Source: Ferrithrix thermotolerans DSM 19514
GTDB taxonomy: Bacteria > Actinomycetota > Acidimicrobiia > Acidimicrobiales > CAIXPF01
NCBI GenBank assembly: GCA_945906305.1
Contig: CAMDQT010000008.1
Coordinates: forward strand, 55,945 to 119,944
Length of the DNA stretch: 64,000 nt
Direction: 5' to 3'
Part shown: one piece after another, positions 58,195 to 64,000 of the stretch
How the letters are laid out: each line of letters opens with the position of its first letter
Numbering within the stretch: the first letter of the stretch is position 1
Translations under genes and position numbers: made by a program
Notes under the pieces: generated by a model
The model's database searches: none
The model's input: only the letters and a program-made list of their open reading frames with translations
Told to the model about the DNA's origin: nothing

Positions 58195-61100
58195 ATGGCC
58201 AAGTCGTTTACGCATCTGCACGTGCACACCGAGTACTCCATGCTCGATGGTGCGGCGCGGGTCGAAGCGGTAGTGGCGAAGGCCAAAGATGACGGGCAGC
58301 CCGCAGTGGGTATCACCGATCACGGCAACATGTACGGGGTGCTCGACTTCTACAAGGCGGCGCGCAAGGTTGGGGTGAAGCCGATCATCGGCACCGAGGC
58401 CTACCTCGCCCACGAGCACCGTTCCGAGCGCCCGATTCGCCGCGGCGGCAAGGTCGATGACTCCGGCGGTGAGGCCGAGGGCGGGCGCAAGCTTTACTAC
58501 CACCTCACGCTGCTCGCCGAGAACAACGTCGGCTACAAGAACCTCATCCAAGTCGCTTCACGCGCCTACATGGAGGGCTACTACTACAAGCCTCGAGTCG
58601 ATTGGGAGGTGCTGGCGGACCATAGTGAAGGGCTCATTGCCACCACTGGTTGTCTCGGCGGCCATGTGCTGCAGGCGCTCTTGCAGGGTGACCAGCAACT
58701 TGCGATGGAACGGGCCGCTCGACTGCAGGACATTTTCGGCAAGGACAACCTCTTCGTTGAGATCCAGGACCATGGCATCCCGGCGCAGAAACAAACCAAC
58801 CCCCAACTGCTCGAAATCGCCCGGCGCATTGGTGCGCCGCTACTGGCCACAAACGACAGCCACTACACCCATCAGCAGGACTGCGAGGCTCACGACGCCC
58901 TGTTGTGTGTGCAGACCGGCGCGTTGATGGCGGATACCGACCGGTTCAAGTTCCACGGCGACCAGCACTATCTGAAGTCCGCGGCGGAGATGCGCCACCT
59001 GTTCCGCGAGGTCGAGGTCGCCTGCGACAACACCTTGTGGGTGGCCGAGCGGTGCAGTACCGAGATCGCCTTTGGCGAGTCGCAGCTACCGCACTTCCCG
59101 TTGCCGGAGGGCTTCACTTCGGACAGCGACTATCTCGAGCACCTCACCTTCCAAGGGGCTAGGGCGCGTTGGGGTGAGGACCTGGCCGATGACGTCGTCG
59201 AACGCCTCGCCTTCGAGCTCAAGGTCATCTCCGACATGGGCTTCAGCTCCTACTTCCTGATCGTGTGGGACCTCATTGACCATGCCCGGCAGGCCGGCAT
59301 CCGGGTCGGCCCTGGACGCGGCAGTGCCGCTGGTTGCGCGGTGGCCTACAGCCTGCGGATCACTGACCTCGATCCGATTCGCTACGACCTGCTCTTCGAG
59401 CGGTTCCTGAACCCCTCTCGCATCTCGATGCCCGACATCGACATGGACTTCGACTCGCGATTTCGCGACGAGATGATCCGCTACGCCGCCGAACGCTATG
59501 GACGCGATCACGTGGCGCAGATCGTCACGTTCTCCCAGATCAAAGCCCGGGCGGCAGTGCGCGATGCTGCCCGCGTGCTCGGCTACCCCTATGCGATGGG
59601 CGACCGGGTAGCCAAGTCGATGCCCCCGCTCATCATGGGCCGCGATACCCCGCTCTACGCCTGCCTCGACCCGTACCCCAAGTTCGAGGATGGCTACAAA
59701 ATGGCCAGCGAACTGCGCGGCATGTACGAGAACGACCTCGATGTGAGGCGGGTGGTCGATGTCGCCAAAGGTCTCGAGGGCCTACGCCGCCAGGACGGTA
59801 TTCATGCCGCGGCGGTGGTCATCACGCGGGACAACCTCACCGAGTACCTGCCCATTCAACGCAAGCCGGAAGCGGGCCAGAAGCCCGAAGATGCTCCGGT
59901 TGTCACCCAGTACGAGATGCACGGTGTCGAGGACCTCGGCCTGCTGAAGATGGACTTTCTGGGGTTGCGCAACCTCGACGTCATCAGCGACACGCTGGCC
60001 ATGGTCGAGCGCACCCGAGCCATATCCATCGAGATCGACAATGTCGATCTCGAGGATGCAAAGACCTACGAACTGCTCGGCCGGGGCGACACCATAGGGG
60101 TGTTCCAACTCGAGTCCACACCGATGCGAGCCTTGATCCGCTCCATGCAGCCAACCCGCTTCGAGGACGTGGCAGCCCTAGTGGCGCTGTATCGGCCGGG
60201 GCCGATGGCGGCGAACATGCACAACGACTACGCCGATCGCAAGAACGGTCGGAAGTCAACGGAGTACCTCCACGCCGACGCGGAGGAGATCCTCAGGGAC
60301 ACCTATGGCCTGATGATCTATCAGGAGTCGATGATGCGGATCGCCCAGCGATTCGCCGGCTACTCGCTGGCCGAGGCCGACAACTTGCGCAAGGCCTGTG
60401 GCAAGAAAATCCGCGAACTCATTGCCGAGGAACGCGAAAGGTTCGTCGAAGGTTGTGAACGCACCGGGTATGGCCGCGACCTTGGCACCGCGTGGTTTGA
60501 CATCATCGAACCCTTTGCCGACTATGCGTTCAACAAGAGCCATTCCTACGGATACGGCTATGTGGCCTACCAGACGGCCTATCTCAAGGCGAATTACGCC
60601 ATCGAATATCTGTCCTGCCTGCTGACGTCGGTCAAGTCCAACCTCGACAAGGCCGCTATCTACCTCAACGAGTGCCGCACCCTCGCCATCACCGTGCGAG
60701 TGCCCGACGTGAACCGTTCCTTCAGCGACTTCGCCCCCGATGACGGTGGGAACATCCTCTTTGGGCTCTCCGCGGTCCGCAATGTCGGTGAGGGCCTCGT
60801 CGAGTTGATCGTCGCCGAGCGCGAGGCCAACGGACCCTTCGGGGACTTCTACGATTTCGCCCAACGCGTCGATGAGAAGGTACTGAACAAGCGCGCGGTG
60901 GAGGCACTGGTCAAGGCCGGAGGCTTCGACTCCTTCGGTCATCCGCGTCAGGGGCTGTTGACGGTCTACGAGCAGATCATCGACCGGACCATTGCCCGAC
61001 GTCGCGAACACGAGATGGGGGTACAGACCCTTTTCGGCTCGCTCGACGGTGGTGATGGTCCAAGCTTTGATGAACGAATCGTCATCCCCAACGTCGAGTT

Positions 61101-61728
61101 CGCCAAGCGAGCCAAGCTGGCCTTCGAGAAGGAGATGCTGGGGCTCTACGTTTCCGACCATCCGCTCATGGGCTACGAAAAGCTGCTTCAGCGCAAGATG
61201 GACTGCTCGCTCAGCGACCTCACCGATAAGGAGGACGGCAGCCGGGTCATTATCGGCGGGGTGGTCACCAACTTGGTGCGGAAGTGGACCAAGAAGGGTG
61301 AGCTCATGGCGGTGTTCACCCTGGAGGACGTCGCCGACGCCGTTGAATGCATGGTCTTCCCCCGAACGATGACCTTGTTCGGCCATCTGCTCGGTGAGCA
61401 GACGAATGACCAGGTGGTCTTGCTCGATGCTCGGGTTGACAAACGCGACGACCTACCCAAGCTCATCGTCAGCTCGGTAGAACTGTTGGACCTTTCCGGG
61501 TTCGTCGAGACGCCTCCGTTGCGGCTTCGGGTCTCTCCGAGTCGGCTCGACCAGCGGCTGCTCGTCGAGTTGAAGTCCGCCTTGGTCGAACACCCCGGTG
61601 ATGCCCCGGTCTTCATCCAGCTCGCGGAACGCATCGTGCGCCTGCCGGATCACTTCAGCGTGGATACCTCGAATGGGCTGGTTGGGGAATTGCGGGCTCT
61701 GCTCGGTGAGGACTGTGTTGGGGTGTGA
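58195..61728 (+). CDS. dnaE: DNA polymerase III alpha subunit DnaE
   Basis: 1177 residues, normal DnaE1 length. PHP domain at the N-terminus (FTHLHVHTEYSMLDGA, ITDHGNMYGVLDFY, IIGTEAYL), polymerase core with GPGRGSAAGCAVAY and the catalytic triad area MPDIDMDFDSRFRDEMI (about 412-426), fingers (GIHAAAVVITRDNL, DFLGLRNLDVI), helix-hairpin-helix, and an OB fold (about 1010-1085, IIGGVVTNLVRKWTKKGELMAVFTLED). The leading-strand replicative polymerase. Preceded by a DnaA box. The actinobacterial chromosome normally carries this gene near lspA/rluD. Confidence 0.97.
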   Translation: MAKSFTHLHVHTEYSMLDGAARVEAVVAKAKDDGQPAVGITDHGNMYGVLDFYKAARKVGVKPIIGTEAYLAHEHRSERPIRRGGKVDDSGGEAEGGRKLYYHLTLLAENNVGYKNLIQVASRAYMEGYYYKPRVDWEVLADHSEGLIATTGCLGGHVLQALLQGDQQLAMERAARLQDIFGKDNLFVEIQDHGIPAQKQTNPQLLEIARRIGAPLLATNDSHYTHQQDCEAHDALLCVQTGALMADTDRFKFHGDQHYLKSAAEMRHLFREVEVACDNTLWVAERCSTEIAFGESQLPHFPLPEGFTSDSDYLEHLTFQGARARWGEDLADDVVERLAFELKVISDMGFSSYFLIVWDLIDHARQAGIRVGPGRGSAAGCAVAYSLRITDLDPIRYDLLFERFLNPSRISMPDIDMDFDSRFRDEMIRYAAERYGRDHVAQIVTFSQIKARAAVRDAARVLGYPYAMGDRVAKSMPPLIMGRDTPLYACLDPYPKFEDGYKMASELRGMYENDLDVRRVVDVAKGLEGLRRQDGIHAAAVVITRDNLTEYLPIQRKPEAGQKPEDAPVVTQYEMHGVEDLGLLKMDFLGLRNLDVISDTLAMVERTRAISIEIDNVDLEDAKTYELLGRGDTIGVFQLESTPMRALIRSMQPTRFEDVAALVALYRPGPMAANMHNDYADRKNGRKSTEYLHADAEEILRDTYGLMIYQESMMRIAQRFAGYSLAEADNLRKACGKKIRELIAEERERFVEGCERTGYGRDLGTAWFDIIEPFADYAFNKSHSYGYGYVAYQTAYLKANYAIEYLSCLLTSVKSNLDKAAIYLNECRTLAITVRVPDVNRSFSDFAPDDGGNILFGLSAVRNVGEGLVELIVAEREANGPFGDFYDFAQRVDEKVLNKRAVEALVKAGGFDSFGHPRQGLLTVYEQIIDRTIARRREHEMGVQTLFGSLDGGDGPSFDERIVIPNVEFAKRAKLAFEKEMLGLYVSDHPLMGYEKLLQRKMDCSLSDLTDKEDGSRVIIGGVVTNLVRKWTKKGELMAVFTLEDVADAVECMVFPRTMTLFGHLLGEQTNDQVVLLDARVDKRDDLPKLIVSSVELLDLSGFVETPPLRLRVSPSRLDQRLLVELKSALVEHPGDAPVFIQLAERIVRLPDHFSVDTSNGLVGELRALLGEDCVGV

Positions 61729-61809
61729 GCCTGCGGGCTTGCATTCGAGCCAAGGCACCGGCTGAACTAGTGCGACCGTGCATTGCCTATGTTGGGGGCT
61801 GTAGCGACG

Positions 61810-62499
61810 ATGGCGACCCTAGTCGTGACGAAAGACTGCACTGCACTGAGCGATGCCGATCTTTCCGAGATGGCGGAGCTGTGCGGGGGATCGGGCTGTG
61901 CATTCGAAATTGGTGTGCTGTCCAAGCAGGCCGAGGCTTGGGTGCTGGTCACCCTGGCCCGAGACCTGTCCGAGACCCTGGTGGGTTACTCGTTCTGTAC
62001 CCTTGAGCGCATCGGTGGCACGCCGAGCGTGTTGATCGGTTTGGCCTCCATCGAGATGCAGGACCATCGCGAGTCGATACTTGACGCGATCCTGCGTGAC
62101 CAGATGCGCCGTGCCGTTCTGGCCTTCCCCGACGAGGATGTGCTGATCGGCTCTCGACTGGCGAACGCGTCGACCTTCAGCGTGTTCAACCGGTTCAACG
62201 ACGTGATTCCCCGGCCCGGCCATAAGGCCAGCGGCGAAGAGCGGGCTTGGGGCCGACGTCTGGCCAAGCGGTTCGGTATCGAGACCGCGAGCTATGACGA
62301 CCGGGCCTTCGCCGTGTCCGGTGACGGCTCGCCCTCGCCGATCTTCGACTATGTGGCCCCCGATCATCATGTCGTGGACGTTGAGGTGGCGGCGTTGTTC
62401 GATCCCCTCGATTGTGCTGCTGGTGATGTACTCATTGGCTTTGGCTGGGCCATGGCCGAGGATCTCGACGCCTTGCTGAAGGAGGCCAGCGGCTTCTGA
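61810..62499 (+). CDS. Hypothetical protein, possible GNAT-like N-terminus
   Basis: 229 residues from ATG 61810 (ATG 61789 also in frame). No family recognised with confidence. VLVTLARDLSETLVGYSFCTLERIGGTPSVLIGLASI resembles the first strands of an acetyltransferase fold, but no acetyl-CoA pyrophosphate loop is clear. The region 165-215 has PIFDYVAPDHHVVDVEVAALFDPLDC. Followed after 15 bases by an SMP-30 protein. Confidence 0.65.
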   Translation: MATLVVTKDCTALSDADLSEMAELCGGSGCAFEIGVLSKQAEAWVLVTLARDLSETLVGYSFCTLERIGGTPSVLIGLASIEMQDHRESILDAILRDQMRRAVLAFPDEDVLIGSRLANASTFSVFNRFNDVIPRPGHKASGEERAWGRRLAKRFGIETASYDDRAFAVSGDGSPSPIFDYVAPDHHVVDVEVAALFDPLDCAAGDVLIGFGWAMAEDLDALLKEASGF

Positions 62500-62514
62500 G
62501 CCGTGGGAACCGAT

Positions 62515-63411
62515 ATGAGTGACATCGAGACGCTGTGTTGGGGCTACGGCCTGCTTGAAGGCCCCCGGGTAGACGCCGAGAACAATCTATTTTTCTCCGA
62601 CGTGCCCAACGGAGGGGTGTACTGCCGTCGGCCCGACGGCACGGTGGAGGTGGTCATCCCCAAGCGGCGCGGTGTGGGTGGTATTGCGCTGCACGCCGAT
62701 GGTGGGGTGGTGGTTTCGGGGCGCGATATCAGCCACGTCCACAACGGGGTGAGCCGTCAGTTGGCAACCTTCGATGCGGTCGGCACCAATGACCTGTTCG
62801 TCGATGCCGCTGGACGGGTGGTGGTGGGCACCTTGATGACCCACCCCTTTGACGCCGACCTTGGCCTGGGTGATGCGCCGCGGTCAGGAGGCTCCTCCAC
62901 CAACGCCCCATCGGGCCAAACCCCGGAGCGTAAGAGCGGTGATTGTTGGCGCATCGACGCCCCGGGGGTGACGATCAAGCTGTATGGCGGGATTGGCCTT
63001 ACCAACGGGATTGGCTTTTCGCCCGACGGGAGCGTGATTTACCACGCTGACACCACGGCAAACGCCATCGTCGCGCACGACGTGGCCGCAGATGGAACGT
63101 GCGGGAACCGTCGAAATCTGGTGCAGCGCCGCGGCTTCCAGCCCGACGGCCTCGCCGTGGATGAAGCTGGCGCAGTGTGGGTGGCCGAGTTCGGCGGTGG
63201 GTGCGTCACCGGGTTCGGGCCGGATGGCTCGGTCGTTGGCACCGTGATGTTGCCAGCCAAGCAGATCACGTCGGTGTGTTTCGGGGGGACTGACCGTCGC
63301 GATCTTTACATCGTCACCGCAGATAACACTGAAGATCCAAGCCGTGCCGGCTCGGTGTTTCGCACCCGGGTCGACGTGCCCGGCGTCGCGGTACCGCTGG
63401 CTCGTATCTGA
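62515..63411 (+). CDS. SMP-30/gluconolactonase-family protein
   Basis: 298 residues from ATG 62515. Six-bladed propeller: LLEGPRVDAENNLFFSDVPNGGVYC (metal Glu), VGGIALHADGGVVVSG, GTNDLFVDAAGRVVVGTL (Asn), LTNGIGFSPDGSVIYHADT (Asn, Asp) and FQPDGLAVDEAGAVWVAEF (Asp). Hydrolyses lactones with a divalent cation; the lactone cannot be told. Confidence 0.9.
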   Translation: MSDIETLCWGYGLLEGPRVDAENNLFFSDVPNGGVYCRRPDGTVEVVIPKRRGVGGIALHADGGVVVSGRDISHVHNGVSRQLATFDAVGTNDLFVDAAGRVVVGTLMTHPFDADLGLGDAPRSGGSSTNAPSGQTPERKSGDCWRIDAPGVTIKLYGGIGLTNGIGFSPDGSVIYHADTTANAIVAHDVAADGTCGNRRNLVQRRGFQPDGLAVDEAGAVWVAEFGGGCVTGFGPDGSVVGTVMLPAKQITSVCFGGTDRRDLYIVTADNTEDPSRAGSVFRTRVDVPGVAVPLARI

Positions 63412-63444
63412 GCACCGGCCCGCGCCCGCTCCGTCAGCCCGGCT

Positions 63445-64000
63445 ATGGAGTTCCTCGAGGTGGTGCAGGGCCGTCGCATGTGCCGGTCCTTCACCTCAGC
63501 AGCAGTTGAGCCTTCGCTGATTGAAACCCTGCTGGTGGCGGCCCAGCGAGCGCCGGCGGCGGGTAATACTCAGGGCTGGCGGTTTCTCCTGCTTGACGAT
63601 GCCCAGTCGGTGGATCGGTACTGGGGGGCCACCCTGGCTGAGCAGCGCCGGGCCCGGTTTCCCTGGCCAGGGCTGTTACGGGCCCCAGTGCTCGTCATTC
63701 CTTGCGCCGACCCCGAGGCCTACGTGGCTCGTTATGCCGAGTTAGACAAGGCCGGGCGTGTCGCCGCCAGCGGGCAGGAGAGAATCGCGCTCGGCACGTC
63801 GGTGGCTGCTTGGCCGGTCCCGTACTGGATGGTGGACACCGCGATGGCAACGATGACCCTGCTCCTCGGTGCCGTCGACGCGGGCCTTGGGGCGTGTTTC
63901 TTCGGCCAGTTTGAACAGGAGGCGTCGGTGCGCTCGGCATTCGGCATACCCGACGGGTTCCAGCCGATCGGCACCGTGGCTTTGGGCTGGCCGGACCGAG
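63445..64000 (+). CDS. Nitroreductase-family protein, cut by window end
   Basis: 185 residues visible from ATG 63445; no stop before the edge. FMN-binding features: RRMCRSF near residue 10 (RRS/T-R-F pattern), AAQRAPAAGNTQGWRF, and DTAMATMTLLLGAVDAGLGACFFG. The family reduces nitro groups, quinones or dehalogenates. It starts 33 bases after the SMP-30 gene, so they may be co-transcribed. Confidence 0.85.
   Translation, partial: MEFLEVVQGRRMCRSFTSAAVEPSLIETLLVAAQRAPAAGNTQGWRFLLLDDAQSVDRYWGATLAEQRRARFPWPGLLRAPVLVIPCADPEAYVARYAELDKAGRVAASGQERIALGTSVAAWPVPYWMVDTAMATMTLLLGAVDAGLGACFFGQFEQEASVRSAFGIPDGFQPIGTVALGWPDR

Noticed and set aside
60256..61386. 376-residue antisense ORF in dnaE
   Set aside because: No recognisable domain and fully inside a conserved polymerase gene.
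1..64000. tRNA and rRNA genes
   Set aside because: I looked for T-loop sequences (GGTTCGAATCC-like) with flanking acceptor stems; the few matches fall in conserved coding frames and lack cloverleaf arms.

Overview
This is GC-rich chromosomal DNA from an actinobacterium. Markers are a dcw cluster carrying SepF, YggT and a long DivIVA, a meso-diaminopimelate-type MurE (DNPR motif), a bacterial proteasome activator (Bpa/PafE family), a TTGTCCACA DnaA box, a 6C-type small RNA and many GTG starts with ATGA, GTGA or TGATG overlaps. Gene content (many CoA-ester genes, a divergent carboxyltransferase, a RuBisCO-like protein) would suit the class Acidimicrobiia, but that placement is inference; no rRNA or tRNA gene is present to test it.

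Layout. 1-4970: the 3' end of a large secreted LamG/chitobiase-repeat protein, translationally coupled to a degenerate polysaccharide co-polymerase/BY-kinase. 5063-6456: an Rrf2 regulator convergent with a TauE/SafE exporter that has a palindromic operator at its start. 6511-15620: acyl-CoA catabolism (two enoyl-CoA hydratases, an acyl-CoA dehydrogenase, an NtaA-type flavin monooxygenase, a fused two-domain family III CoA-transferase) and a fused LivH-LivM permease. 15617-19144: a zinc/manganese ABC transporter with a Zur-like box and a YcnI-type copper protein. 19317-20922: a cupin and RuBisCO-like protein pair resembling the methylthioadenosine-isoprenoid shunt. 21062-26733: quinone oxidoreductase, dienelactone hydrolase, citrate synthase, carboxyltransferase and a LysR regulator. 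About 26804-26945: a 6C small RNA with its own promoter and terminator. 26956-32399: a minus-strand operon for a MauE-like membrane protein, a PlsC acyltransferase, a LarA-like racemase and a fused fatty acyl reductase-HAD phosphatase. 32573-35428: a Cys-rich unknown, a MenC-type enolase and a lipoate ligase-like protein.

35671-55798 is the division and cell wall cluster: MraZ boxes, mraZ, a long structured leader RNA, rsmH, ftsL, ftsI, murE, mraY, ftsW, murG, murC, murB, ftsQ, ftsZ, pgeF, yggS, sepF, yggT, divIVA, lspA, rluD. murF and murD are absent from their usual slots. The genes from murE to ftsQ mostly overlap by 4 bases, so they are probably one translationally coupled transcript; ftsZ, sepF, divIVA and lspA have leaders and probably their own promoters. 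55817-64000 holds a second Rrf2 regulator, an alkaline-phosphatase-superfamily enzyme, the proteasome activator, dnaE with a DnaA box and three decamer repeats upstream, an unknown, an SMP-30-family lactonase and a nitroreductase cut by the window end.

The observations I rate highest are the RuBisCO-like/cupin pair, the reductase-phosphatase/LarA/PlsC operon, the BY-kinase lacking its P-loop lysine, the missing murF and murD, and two structured RNAs (6C RNA and the mraZ-rsmH leader).
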